From a virus: DNA of 42,724 nucleotides. The DNA lies in IMG/VR virus record IMGVR_UViG_3300049491_000206, positions 1 to 42,724 of that record; one strand, written 5' to 3'. The notes beneath the pieces were generated by a model. It made no database searches. It had not been told where the DNA came from and saw only the letters and a list, made by a program, of their open reading frames with translations. Below, piece by piece: positions 15,942 through 23,855 of the stretch. The stretch's first letter is position 1. The number at the start of each line of letters is the position of its first letter. The position numbers and the translations under genes are program-made.

Positions 15942-18199
15942 TAGAACCCGCTCCCGCTCAACTCTTTAGCGGTGTTAACTTGGCTGTCTGTGATCTTGTC
16001 CGCCTCGTCGATTGTCTCGCCAATCACAACGGGGACCATGATCGATCGACAGTTGAAATGGCGAGGCGGTCTTAGAGCGCTTGCCCGCTTGTCGTCGGCG
16101 AGAAATACTTTGCCGTCCATGTGCTGACAAACTTCCGTGGTTCGCGTGTCGAGGATCGCACTGTACTGCCAGCCCTCGAGGTATTCCTCAGCCTGAGCGC
16201 CCTGCACCATGCGCCCCTGGTTGTAAACGTCGATTAGGTTCGTTCGCACAATCGTTTCAAGGCGCGCAGGCTCGAGCAAAACACCCTTATCGTCGAGCGA
16301 TGTCTCGACGTATGGCCGGAAGATTTCGCGCAAACGATCCATGATCTCATCGAGCGTTTCGCCGTTCGATACGCCTTGCAACAACGCTTGTCGCACGTCA
16401 GCTAGAATCTTCTGGTCTGTGACGCCTGAAACCCAAAACGACTTAGCGCGAAGGTAAGCCAGAGCATCGTCGAGGTTCGCGTCTGGCAGTGAAGCCTCGG
16501 CAAACTTCGCTCCTGGCAACTCGCTAATAAGTGATTCGCGCCCGCGCTGCATCCCGTCTTTGAGCATCGCCGAGACGTTCGCGAGCAAGCCGTCGGTCAT
16601 TGGCAACTTGGAATAGCTTGTCGCAAACTCTAACGTCGGTGCCCAGTTCACGCGTATGTCGGCCATCACACCGGCCTTGATTGTCTCCAGCGACGACTTC
16701 ATGCGCTCAAGGTGAGCGGCGTTCATTTCGTCGAGGTCGCGCTCTATTTTAGAGAATGAAACCTTGGTCTCGTACTTCGTCAACTGACGCTTGACGCCTT
16801 CGATTTCGGAGAGCTTGGCGACGTTGTCTTTCTTCTCTGGCTCTGGCGGTTCGTCCTTTGGCTTGTTCGGGTCAAGTTGCGGCGGCGGCGCTGGCTTGTA
16901 AGGATTGTCAGGCCCTGCATCGTCGAGCGACTTGTGCGCCGTTTCCATCTCGGGAAACTTCATCTGTTTGCGGATGTGTTCTTCGTCGGTCGGCGTTGTC
17001 TGAACGACGTTTTGCCCCGTCAGCGTCCCCCAAAGCGTTATGAGGTCGGCGCGCACGTCGTCGCTCAAAGCACGAAACTTAAACTTGGGATAGGCTGTCA
17101 CGCCTGCAAAGTTGAGGTCGACCAGCGGCTTAATGATTTGTTCTTGAATGACACAGTCAGCCAGTTGGTTCCGCGCGTGCTCGACGACCAGCATGAACAC
17201 ATCGAAGTGCGTTTGCGCTCTCGCAAATGAACCAGCAGCGGCGTCGGGTGTCACGCCGAGCAAGCCGGGCATGAGAAGTCCTCGCGCGATGTCTTCGTTG
17301 AACATCTTGAAGGCGGGTATGAAAACGGTCGACACTTGGCCCGCAATTTCCGGTGTGTAAAACTCGACTGCGTCTTTGCTTTCGCCGCGCGGGAACATAC
17401 CCCATCCGCCGTTCTGCCACTGACGAACCGCGTCATAGAGTTGGTGTTGAACGTCGCTAGGAATAGCCTCTTGATCGAAGTGTACGAACACAGGCGGAAT
17501 ACCGAAGCGCTCGAGCATGGTCGCGAGCCAGTTGTAAGCCTGCGACTTCATGTTCCATGCGCGGTGCGCGCCTTCCAAATCCGAGCGCCCGTATGGATTC
17601 CCGAAGTCCCCATCCCATGTGAAAATGACGAACTTGCCGAGCGGCAAATTTTGAATCGCGGCGTTGTTGTTCGCGAGTTGGTCAATGCAAAGCAACTCGC
17701 CTTGTGGCGATACCTTGAAAACGATCTCGTGCGGGTTAACCGTCTGCAAGCACTTCAAGCCGAGCTTGCCGTCGGAGCGCTTCACATAGACCTTCTCGGT
17801 CACGCTGAAACCGTAGTCCATCGCTGTAAGCATTTGCAGCATTATGTTTTTGAAGCTGTCCTCAACGGCTTCAAGACAGTCCTCTACAAACTCGGTTACT
17901 TCCCAATCTGGCGCTTCTGTTTCCGGGCTTTCAACGTCGTAACCGCTGGCGACAACAAACTGTTTTTTGAGGCTCATGGAAGCCTTGACCATGTCGTCGC
18001 GCCGCATTTCGTCGAAGATGCGCGGCGAGCGAACTTGAACCAGCAACGACGGGTTACGAATGAACGCCTCGGTCGTGGCAACGCGCGGGTTTGCAATCAG
18101 GTTTGCGTTAAATAGTTGTTGAGGCTTGGCGGCCTGCCCCTTCTGGTCGACGCCACGAAACGCGGCAACCGCACCAAGTAATCGCTCGCGAAACGTCAT
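15941..18199 (-). CDS. Portal protein fused to MuF-like minor head domain
   Basis: This 752-residue protein begins 4 bases before the end of the large terminase frame (ATGA overlap). Residues about 60-400 match the DUF935/Mu gp29 portal plan: MRRDDMVKASMSLKKQFV, MDYGFSVTEKVY, PLGKFVIFTWDGDFGNPYGR and MLERFGIPPVFV. A Pro-rich charged linker follows (about 425-460). Residues about 650-745 are a MuF/SPP1 gp7-type domain with VRTNLIDVYNQGR, LDTRTTEVCQHMDGKVF and a PPRHFNCRS motif. In Mu these are two genes (29 and 30); here they are one. The portal is the DNA gate, and MuF proteins are packaged minor head proteins. Confidence 0.88.
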   Translation of the reverse strand: MTFRERLLGAVAAFRGVDQKGQAAKPQQLFNANLIANPRVATTEAFIRNPSLLVQVRSPRIFDEMRRDDMVKASMSLKKQFVVASGYDVESPETEAPDWEVTEFVEDCLEAVEDSFKNIMLQMLTAMDYGFSVTEKVYVKRSDGKLGLKCLQTVNPHEIVFKVSPQGELLCIDQLANNNAAIQNLPLGKFVIFTWDGDFGNPYGRSDLEGAHRAWNMKSQAYNWLATMLERFGIPPVFVHFDQEAIPSDVQHQLYDAVRQWQNGGWGMFPRGESKDAVEFYTPEIAGQVSTVFIPAFKMFNEDIARGLLMPGLLGVTPDAAAGSFARAQTHFDVFMLVVEHARNQLADCVIQEQIIKPLVDLNFAGVTAYPKFKFRALSDDVRADLITLWGTLTGQNVVQTTPTDEEHIRKQMKFPEMETAHKSLDDAGPDNPYKPAPPPQLDPNKPKDEPPEPEKKDNVAKLSEIEGVKRQLTKYETKVSFSKIERDLDEMNAAHLERMKSSLETIKAGVMADIRVNWAPTLEFATSYSKLPMTDGLLANVSAMLKDGMQRGRESLISELPGAKFAEASLPDANLDDALAYLRAKSFWVSGVTDQKILADVRQALLQGVSNGETLDEIMDRLREIFRPYVETSLDDKGVLLEPARLETIVRTNLIDVYNQGRMVQGAQAEEYLEGWQYSAILDTRTTEVCQHMDGKVFLADDKRASALRPPRHFNCRSIMVPVVIGETIDEADKITDSQVNTAKELSGSGF

Positions 18200-19629
18200 A
18201 AAGTTGGCTCCCTGATAAACGTCGACCCGCCGCCGAACGCGATTAACGCGTCCGAACTAACGACGCTCTTACCAAATAATTCAGTCCCGGCCCAAACTAA
18301 AGCGTCGAGCCTATTCGGCGACGACTGCCCGTGATAGCCGTCCGCACTCATGTTGCACAACTCTTCTTCCAGGCCGTCGAAGCGGCCGCAGTGGTGAACG
18401 CGCCCCGTGTAACCTCCCGACTTGCCGCCGTCTGATTCCTCGTAAAGCGCGGCGATAGGTTCGGCTCTGATGTGCTTTCCTCTCGACGCGGTCACAAGCT
18501 TGATGCGCGCTTGAGGATCGGCGGTCTTGATTGTGTGCCGCACCATTTCGCCGCCGTAATTTTTCTCGGCAACGATCACGTCTGCGTCCCATTTGTCGGC
18601 AGCGCTTGCAACGATCTTCGCCCACACGCTCGGGTGAGCGTTGATCGTTAAGTCCTCAAGAACGAAGGCGCGGCCCTTTGTTCCTGGCTGTTTGCCCATG
18701 ACGATTATGCCGACCGCGTTCGAGCGATCTTCTTCAGCGCCAGACGTGCCAGACGGGTCAACGCCGATTGCAATTCGGGTTATTCCTAGAGCCTTGGTAT
18801 CGGCCGGCGACACCGGATCTAGCCGTCCACGCTCTATTGTTTCCGTCGACCAAAGCGCGCCTTCGATCTCGGCAATGAACTCGCCTTCAAAGAATCGCTT
18901 TCGCGATCTGTCGGAACCGGATGCCAACTCGTCGAGGTATGATTCTGAGAGGTTTGCGGCGTTGTCGACGGGGTTAACCCGGAGCCATTTGTAGTTGTCT
19001 GGGTTGCGAAGCGGCCGAAGGTTCATCGGGTTTTTGTGCTCGACGAATTGCCGATATGACCAATGCCGATTCCCGGTCGGATTCAGGTCGTAATAGGCAC
19101 GCTGCACAAAGTCGTCGCCCTTTGCCTGCTGTGCGAGGCGCGTCAAGGCTGTCTCGATTGAGCTAAAAGGAATCTGCGAGCACTCGTTGAAATACATGGT
19201 CGCGAATTCGGTCCCGAGAATCTTGTCGACGCGCTCTTTGTCGTCGAGTCCGCCCATCCAGATTTCAGAGCCGTTTTCCTCGACGATCCAGCGCCCTAGC
19301 GACTTGTCTTCTTTGACCTTCATCTCGGGAAAACATGTCCGCAGCACCTTCGGCATGGTGTCGAGTCCGATTGACTGTCGAACCGCGTTTCCGCGTTGCC
19401 GCAAAATAACGTGGCGCGTCTCTTTGAACTTCCACGCCCGTGTGACTATGGCGCGGCAAAGTAAGAACGTTTTCCCGCTTCGAGAGCCGCCGACCAGCAT
19501 CGTGTGACGTTGTTGCCCGCCGAGAAGCGATAGCGCCTCACGCTGCTTCGGTGTCAGCTCAAACCTTATCGTCGCCGGGGAGGAGATAGACTGTTCGCGT
19601 GCCGCCTTCAATTTTGCCTGAGTGGTCAT
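18196..19629 (-). CDS. terL: Terminase large subunit
   Basis: This 477-residue protein is the packaging motor ATPase and headful or cos nuclease. The Walker A loop GGSRSGKT is at 47-54. The Walker B region reads TMYFNECSQ (144-152), with Asn where Asp is usual before the catalytic Glu149. The nuclease domain has IGVDPSG (D291), VIVAEKN (E355) and a C-terminal NRLDALVWA Asp. It overlaps the small-subunit frame by 71 bases, and no strong ribosome site precedes ATG 19629, so translation is probably coupled. An alternative start a few codons later cannot be excluded. Confidence 0.92.
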   Translation of the reverse strand: MTTQAKLKAAREQSISSPATIRFELTPKQREALSLLGGQQRHTMLVGGSRSGKTFLLCRAIVTRAWKFKETRHVILRQRGNAVRQSIGLDTMPKVLRTCFPEMKVKEDKSLGRWIVEENGSEIWMGGLDDKERVDKILGTEFATMYFNECSQIPFSSIETALTRLAQQAKGDDFVQRAYYDLNPTGNRHWSYRQFVEHKNPMNLRPLRNPDNYKWLRVNPVDNAANLSESYLDELASGSDRSRKRFFEGEFIAEIEGALWSTETIERGRLDPVSPADTKALGITRIAIGVDPSGTSGAEEDRSNAVGIIVMGKQPGTKGRAFVLEDLTINAHPSVWAKIVASAADKWDADVIVAEKNYGGEMVRHTIKTADPQARIKLVTASRGKHIRAEPIAALYEESDGGKSGGYTGRVHHCGRFDGLEEELCNMSADGYHGQSSPNRLDALVWAGTELFGKSVVSSDALIAFGGGSTFIREPTL

Positions 19630-20002
19630 GTGCGACGCGGTCTTGCCATTTTCCTAAAGCCTTACAAATGAAGATCGCCGCCGTAGTGTCTGGCGGTCTT
19701 TCTGCGCGAACAAGGTTGTTGTTTTGATCATACACGGCAGGCCGCCCTCTAGCACTCAGCAACAAATTTTGAGCCGCCTCGCTAACAACTTTCCACTTAC
19801 CCAGTTTCAACTCTGAGGCGAAATGCTTTGCGAGCGTGTCGCGTTTGATAGGCTTGCCCGAGTTGGGGTTGATTATAAATTCGCAAATGTCGTCCTGCGG
19901 CGCGCCATAGGCGTATAGAGCCTCGACCTTGCTGCGTTGCTCGTCGGTCGGCACAAATGGCAGCCTTGGATTTTTAAGTAATTTGCGGCCCTTTTCGGCC
20001 AT
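19559..20002 (-). CDS. terS: Terminase small subunit
   Basis: This 147-residue protein is the first gene of the late operon. An N-terminal helix-turn-helix region (FVPTDEQRSKVEALYAYG, then DICEFIINPNSGKPIKRDTL with a KHFASEL helix) should bind packaging-site DNA. A central helical part precedes a charged C-terminus. Position directly before the large subunit supports the call. The start at ATG 20002 has an AAGG in its leader. Confidence 0.82.
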   Translation of the reverse strand: MAEKGRKLLKNPRLPFVPTDEQRSKVEALYAYGAPQDDICEFIINPNSGKPIKRDTLAKHFASELKLGKWKVVSEAAQNLLLSARGRPAVYDQNNNLVRAERPPDTTAAIFICKALGKWQDRVAHDHSGKIEGGTRTVYLLPGDDKV

Positions 20003-20021
20003 CGAAACTTAACCTTTTCTG

Positions 20022-20049
20022 TTGATAATTCTGCCGCCTGATTTACAGT
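20022..20049 (+). promoter_or_regulatory. Candidate sigma70-type promoter for the 20087 gene
   Basis: TTGATA at 20022-20027, a 16-base spacer and TACAGT at 20044-20049. It lies in the 84-base space between the divergent terminase operon and the plus-strand gene at 20087. Confidence 0.5.
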
Positions 20050-20086
20050 CTGAGCCGTGTTTAACACAAAAAACGGGAGCGAATAA

Positions 20087-20632
20087 ATGACCTTCGACGA
20101 ATCACTCGAACGCGCGCAGGCATGTTTCAAAATGCCAAGCGCTTTGCATGGCGTCACGCCGGTGCGATATGTGTTCGAGGAACGCAGTGCAAAGGACGAC
20201 GGCTGGCAAGTCGTGTGCATGTGCAACACGTACAACGAGGCTTTGACTGAGCGCGCGATACGCGTTGCCAGCCGAGCCTATGCGATCCTAACGGGCAAAA
20301 TCAGAAAGCCGATTTATGAGTCGAACGGCGCGACGCAAATGCTTAGACGAATGATCTCGGTTTACGGCCCTCCTGAGGCTGTCAAATTAGAGACCGATGC
20401 TTGGGACAACGAAGTGGCAAAGGCCGCGTCTTACTTCATCGCGTTCCTTCACGTCGGCCACGCGACGCGAATCAGGAAGGATTGCCGGTCATACCGCGAG
20501 GCTTTGACGGTTGCGGCCCATCTGAAAAAAACAAACAATTGTATGCGCGAGCCGATTGTCTACGCCGTCGACGGCAAAGGGCGTCAAACGATTGTGACTG
20601 ACTCAATGGCCGAGCAACTGGCGCTCGCATAG
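20087..20632 (+). CDS. Lone plus-strand protein, unknown
   Basis: This 181-residue protein is the only plus-strand gene in the left 32 kb. Its leader has AAACGGGA 8 bases before the ATG, the motif that marks early genes here, so it is probably early. The sequence has an N-terminal QVVCMCNTYNEALTERAIRVA block and a later FLHVGHATRIRKDCRSYREALTVAAHL helix. The two YNEAL/YREAL helices suggest an internal duplication. It has no catalytic or membrane motif. It diverges from terS and converges on the outer-membrane protein gene. Confidence 0.7.
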   Translation: MTFDESLERAQACFKMPSALHGVTPVRYVFEERSAKDDGWQVVCMCNTYNEALTERAIRVASRAYAILTGKIRKPIYESNGATQMLRRMISVYGPPEAVKLETDAWDNEVAKAASYFIAFLHVGHATRIRKDCRSYREALTVAAHLKKTNNCMREPIVYAVDGKGRQTIVTDSMAEQLALA

Positions 20633-20634
20633 GC

Positions 20635-20663
20635 GCAAAAAAAGGGCGGTCACTCGACCGCCC
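20635..20663 (-). terminator. Intrinsic terminator of the outer-membrane protein gene
   Basis: Minus-strand RNA would form GGGCGGTC / GACCGCCC (8 pairs, 20644-20651 with 20656-20663) with a 4-base loop, followed by a run of seven U residues at 20643-20637. The T run is only on the minus-strand side, so it serves the gene at 20690-21262. Confidence 0.82.
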
Positions 20664-20689
20664 AGTTGCCCTTGGTAGAGACCTGAAAC

Positions 20690-21262
20690 CTAATTAAACG
20701 CGAAACTCACTGAAGCGATTGCCGAGTGATTCTCGCCGCTGTCATGAATATCCCCAACGCCAAGATCGGGTCCATTGAAATATCGATATCCGACTCCGAC
20801 GATCACGTTGTCTGCGACCGCCGTGTTGACACCCGCGCCAAGCTGCCAAGCGACGCCGCCGTTGCTCAACTCATATCCGGGAACGTTGTCGAGCGCGGCC
20901 GTGCGTTGCGCGTAACCGACGCCCGCGAGCGCGTAGGGATGCAAACCGCCAACCTTAACCGGAATGTCGTAGACCGCATTCGCCATCGCTGACCACGTCG
21001 AATCTGTAATCGGCAACTCGCAAAAAACGAGCTTGTTTGAGCGATACGCCAACTCTCCTTCGAGCCTAAGACCTGGAACGCTGTCAATCGTTGAGCCGAC
21101 TGCGGCGCCGATCACATATCCTGTCTCTGTCGATACGTCCTCGATGTCGACGCCGCTCCAATTGCCGCCGCCAAGTGTCGTCACGTAAAAGCCCTTCGCC
21201 GTTGCAGCGGGTGAAAGAGCGAGCACAAGAGCGAGCGCGACAAGTCCTAGAAAGTTCTTCAT
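20690..21262 (-). CDS. Outer-membrane beta-barrel protein with signal peptide
   Basis: This 190-residue protein has a clear Sec signal peptide (MKNFLGLVALALVLALSP, predicted cleavage near ATA-KG at 23). It continues with alternating strands typical of an eight-stranded OmpA/Ail/Lom-type barrel: GYVIGAAVGSTI, LRLEGELAYRS, HPYALAGVGYAQR, AWQLGAGVNTAV, VIVGVGYRYF, and a C-terminal SAIASVSFAFN ending in an aromatic-x-Asn. It has its own promoter and terminator, the arrangement of a moron gene. Phage-encoded barrels of this type alter the host surface (for example superinfection exclusion or serum resistance for Lom/Ail types). The specific role is inference. Confidence 0.83.
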   Translation of the reverse strand: MKNFLGLVALALVLALSPAATAKGFYVTTLGGGNWSGVDIEDVSTETGYVIGAAVGSTIDSVPGLRLEGELAYRSNKLVFCELPITDSTWSAMANAVYDIPVKVGGLHPYALAGVGYAQRTAALDNVPGYELSNGGVAWQLGAGVNTAVADNVIVGVGYRYFNGPDLGVGDIHDSGENHSAIASVSFAFN

Positions 21263-21300
21263 GAGTGAATCTCCGATTGAGTTAACTTTGATGCAGTGCG

Positions 21301-21329
21301 AATTTAGGTTGCGAGCGCTGACAGGTCAA
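21301..21329 (-). promoter_or_regulatory. Sigma70-type promoter of the outer-membrane protein gene
   Basis: On the minus strand: TTGACC (21329-21324), a 17-base spacer and TAAATT (21306-21301), 38 bases before the ATG at 21262. It overlaps the last codon of the glycosyltransferase gene. Confidence 0.65.
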
Positions 21330-22189
21330 CCAGTGGCTTTTCTGTAACGCTCGCTGACTATTTTTGGAACTGCGTGAACCCACGACACAGAATGATGCAA
21401 CCGAGCGTGGTTGCTATTCATGAGTCTAACCTTGACGCACGACGGCGCGAACATGACCGAATAAAAGCTCTTAACGTAGGTTCCGCTCGCGATGTAAATG
21501 TCCGTCAAGCCGCCAGCGTTTGACTGCGTTTGCTTTTGCTGCAACGCAACGTCTTTGATAGTCAAAAACAAATCGCCGCGAGACTGCGCCACGACCGATG
21601 TTGTCAAGTCCTCGTTAATCTTTCCGACGAACCTGAACGGGCGATCTGTCGAGCAAAAGAAACTATTCATGACCTTCCGCGACGTACTCGCCTTCGTTGC
21701 ATTGCCTCCGACGCCTCCGAGGAAGTCGCCACTCTGAGCCATGGCAACGCTGCGAAAGTTGCCAGCCTGAAAGAACGCGAGGAACGACGCGAACATGCGG
21801 TCTAGGTTTTTGATCTTCTTTACATTGACTTGTTGAATTTTCCGCTCGCCGTCCACGGTGTATGAAAAGCAAGAGTAGTCGTCGTCAAGCTGAATGAAAA
21901 ATTTACAACCGACCTTTTCGGCTAACTTCCAGCAAGCGTTGCGCGCGTAAACAACTGCACGCCTTTCCGCAAAATTGTCTGCCTCGTCGAAGGCCGCGGC
22001 CGCTTCTTTTTTCGAGAATGTTAAAACCTGTTCGCCGTACTTCTTAACGTACTCAGACGCCTGATTGTCGTCGTCCGAAATTACAATGTATATTTTCCCG
22101 GTGTAGCCTTGCGCGCGTAGCGTGTTGAAAGTGTAAACGCGATCCGCGCGGCCATAGCTCAAAATGAACGCGCAAAAATCATTCCCCAT
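21326..22189 (-). CDS. TET-associated-type glycosyltransferase (TAGT-like), predicted DNA base modifier
   Basis: This protein has 287 residues from ATG 22189, which overlaps the ParB-like stop by 11 bases; a longer frame to 22255 adds a Ser/Pro-rich stretch unlike the family. The N-terminus has the TAGT pattern: FILSYGRADRVYTFNTLRAQ, GYTGKIYIVISDDD (28-41), a DEADNFAERRAVVYARNACW helix (68-87) and FFIQLDDDY (97-105) with the acidic metal site. Later motifs are FRFVGKINEDLTT and GDLFLTI. TAGT proteins are predicted to add sugars to hydroxymethyl-pyrimidines in phage DNA, usually beside a TET/JBP oxygenase, which I did not find here. The ParB-like partner upstream is also typical of such clusters. 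Substrate is inference. Confidence 0.72.
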   Translation of the reverse strand: MGNDFCAFILSYGRADRVYTFNTLRAQGYTGKIYIVISDDDNQASEYVKKYGEQVLTFSKKEAAAAFDEADNFAERRAVVYARNACWKLAEKVGCKFFIQLDDDYSCFSYTVDGERKIQQVNVKKIKNLDRMFASFLAFFQAGNFRSVAMAQSGDFLGGVGGNATKASTSRKVMNSFFCSTDRPFRFVGKINEDLTTSVVAQSRGDLFLTIKDVALQQKQTQSNAGGLTDIYIASGTYVKSFYSVMFAPSCVKVRLMNSNHARLHHSVSWVHAVPKIVSERYRKATG

Positions 22190-22946
22190 TGGATTCGTCG
22201 ATATACTGCGCCGCGATTTCGGCTGTGAGCTTGACAAAGCCGAGTTCGATTGCACGCTTGAAGTCTATGATTACAAGAGCTTGATTTTCCATGAGGTGTT
22301 GAACCTTCGCGTCGGCGTGCGCGTAAAACTCCGCAGACTTTGCAAAGTCTACAACCGTGTGTCGTTGCGCTGCGGCTTTCAGATAAGCGGCAAGATCGAT
22401 CGGCAGTTTGGCCGCGTCGATCTCTGCAACAAGCTCGGCCGTTTTTGACGTGTCATAAAGGTCTGACACTTTCGGCCTGTTGCCCTTCACTTCGTAAACT
22501 GGCGAGGTTATTTTTCGAGTGTAAACCTGATCTTGTTCTTCGGCTGTCTGGTCGTTGAGCGCAGCAATCGAAAGGTCGTCGAATCCTATGACCGCCACGT
22601 CAAAGTCGAGGGCTTGAATCTCGCCTAGTTCGACCGAGAGTAATTTTGTATCCCACCCAGAGTTTTGCGCGATCTTGTTATCGGCGAGGCGCAACGCTTT
22701 GACCTGCACCTCGGTTAGGCCATTGAGCACGATAGCTGGAGCCTCGGACATACCGAGCGCCTTTGCGGCTTCGAGCCTGCCGTGACCGGCGATCACGCCG
22801 TAACCCGTGTCGACTAGGATTGGGTTGACGAATCCGAACTCTGAGATGCTTGCCGCGATCTGCTTGATCTGTGTGTCGCTGTGCGTTCGAGCGTTGCGTT
22901 CGTATGGTTTAAACGCGGCGATTGGAATCTGTTTTATTTGCAGCAC
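22179..22946 (-). CDS. ParB-like N-terminal-domain protein
   Basis: This 255-residue protein uses a GTG start (22946-22944) preceded by AGGAAG. Residues 1-95 are a ParB/Srx-type domain: PIAAFKPYERNARTHSD, IKQIAASISEFGFVNPILVD and the VIAGHGRLEAAKALG box (51-65), then VQVKALRLADNKIAQNSGWD. This class (as in ParB domains attached to DNA methylases) differs from chromosome-partition ParB and has been proposed to have nuclease or NTPase activity. The C-terminal half is helical, with no helix-turn-helix evident. It is followed directly by the TAGT-like gene. There is no ParA gene, so plasmid partition is unlikely. Confidence 0.8.
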   Translation of the reverse strand: MLQIKQIPIAAFKPYERNARTHSDTQIKQIAASISEFGFVNPILVDTGYGVIAGHGRLEAAKALGMSEAPAIVLNGLTEVQVKALRLADNKIAQNSGWDTKLLSVELGEIQALDFDVAVIGFDDLSIAALNDQTAEEQDQVYTRKITSPVYEVKGNRPKVSDLYDTSKTAELVAEIDAAKLPIDLAAYLKAAAQRHTVVDFAKSAEFYAHADAKVQHLMENQALVIIDFKRAIELGFVKLTAEIAAQYIDESNGE

Positions 22947-23015
22947 GGTCGCGCTTCCTGTTTGTCGGCGCGGAACGTATCGCGGCGCTGCTGGTTTGGC
23001 AACGCCGCGAGATTT

Positions 23016-23177
23016 TTACAGGCTCAAAAGAACGACACCGGCTTGGTACGCAAACGCGCCAAATATTGCCACACCGCAGAGGAACGCAGCACCCGCCGCC
23101 GACTCAAGATTGCGCTCGAAGCGTGTGCGCGCCCATCCGCTTTCCGGCCGTTTGAGTGCCCTCCCGCCGCGACTCAT
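23016..23177 (-). CDS. Small membrane protein, 53 residues
   Basis: The ATG at 23177-23175 overlaps the TGA of the gene before it (ATGA). The N-terminal half is very basic (MSRGGRALKRPESGWARTRF) and is followed by one membrane span (GAAFLCGVAIFGAFAYQAGV) at the end. A longer frame to 23255 exists but lacks a ribosome site. Function unknown; the coupling to another tiny membrane gene suggests a two-part membrane device. Confidence 0.55.
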   Translation of the reverse strand: MSRGGRALKRPESGWARTRFERNLESAAGAAFLCGVAIFGAFAYQAGVVLLSL

Positions 23178-23266
23178 ACTGTGAACCATAGCGCGTAGAG
23201 GTAAAGGCCGAGCGCCGCCGTGAGCGAGTTGAAAGCCCAGGATAGGGCAATGCATAGAATTCGCAT
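23174..23266 (-). CDS. Tiny membrane protein, 30 residues
   Basis: Read directly: ATG 23266-23264 to TGA 23176-23174. The product (MRILCIALSWAFNSLTAALG plus LYLYALWFTV) is one hydrophobic span. The leader has AAACGGGAG nine bases before the ATG, the early-gene motif. That motif is also the 3' arm of the hairpin at 23272-23300. The stop overlaps the next start (ATGA). Confidence 0.55.
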   Translation of the reverse strand: MRILCIALSWAFNSLTAALGLYLYALWFTV

Positions 23267-23271
23267 AAAAA

Positions 23272-23300
23272 AGCCTCCCGTTTGTGAGTGTCGGGAGGCT
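23272..23300 (-). terminator. Hairpin plus U run that also buries a ribosome site
   Basis: Minus-strand RNA pairs AGCCTCCCG with CGGGAGGCT (9 pairs, 11-base loop) and then has six U residues and the ATG of the 30-residue gene. It is an intrinsic terminator by shape. The same arm contains the GGGAG ribosome site, so it can act as a transcription attenuator or a translation switch between the upstream genes and the ParB/glycosyltransferase genes. Confidence 0.7.
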
Positions 23301-23312
23301 ACCAGTGAGAAG

Positions 23313-23537
23313 TTAAGATGCGGTTAAGTCGACGATCAGCGCGAATATTTTCTTCTGCCGCACTGACAACAACGCGCGAAGCTCGGCTTTGATCCCGTTG
23401 GGGATTGCGCTTTCTCCAGAGTACCAGCGCCGAACCGTGCGGTCGTTAACGTTTAGGTCTCGTGCCAGCGCGCGCTGCCACTGATCGCCGTAAAGCGCCT
23501 CGCCGGTCCCGATTAGCATGAGTGATAGAGGTTTCAT
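23313..23537 (-). CDS. Helix-turn-helix DNA-binding protein
   Basis: This 74-residue protein has a helix-turn-helix at about residues 18-45 (QWQRALARDLNVNDRTVRRW with YSGESAIPNG), the pattern of small phage regulators of Cro/C1 or YdaS type. Its ATG overlaps the TGA of the gene before it (ATGA). A hairpin terminator or attenuator follows its stop, so it ends a transcription unit and may control read-through to the ParB/TAGT genes. The target is unknown. Confidence 0.7.
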   Translation of the reverse strand: MKPLSLMLIGTGEALYGDQWQRALARDLNVNDRTVRRWYSGESAIPNGIKAELRALLSVRQKKIFALIVDLTAS

Positions 23538-23851
23538 TGATCCTTCACCTTTTTGACGATGAATTCAATTTCAACGGTCGCGCCGTTTTTGTTGTGCCAG
23601 TCGCGCGTCGCTGCCTCATGAGCTATAGACTCACAATGGTCGACGAAGTCGCTCCAAGGCAGACCCTCGGTTGATCTGAATTCGCTTTGCGCCAGACGCC
23701 AATCGGCTTGATGGTATTCCGCGTTGAATTTGAAATCATTGGAAAGCGTTTGCGCGTATGCGTCAAGCGCTTCTTCGGCTCGACGCGCGTCGTCCTCGTA
23801 TGAAAGACTCTTACTTGTTACTTTGACGCTGAAATGAATGCTGTTTGTCAT
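23534..23851 (-). CDS. Small acidic protein, unknown
   Basis: This 105-residue protein is preceded by AAACGGGA nine bases before ATG 23851. It starts with a beta strand (SIHFSVKVTSKSL), continues with helices (YEDDARRAEEALDAYAQTL), and ends with a strand (GATVEIEFIVKKVKDQ). No family is recognised. It is coupled by a 4-base overlap to the helix-turn-helix gene and may be its partner. Confidence 0.65.
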   Translation of the reverse strand: MTNSIHFSVKVTSKSLSYEDDARRAEEALDAYAQTLSNDFKFNAEYHQADWRLAQSEFRSTEGLPWSDFVDHCESIAHEAATRDWHNKNGATVEIEFIVKKVKDQ

Positions 23852-23855
23852 GTTC

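Noticed and set aside
17336-18115. Open plus-strand frame of 259 codons
   Set aside because: It lies wholly inside the portal gene on the other strand, has no ribosome site, and its composition reads as an antisense shadow.
22179-22946. Plasmid-type partition system (phage-plasmid lifestyle)
   Set aside because: There is no ParA gene and no parS-like repeat; the ParB-like domain is of the methylase-associated kind and pairs with a glycosyltransferase.
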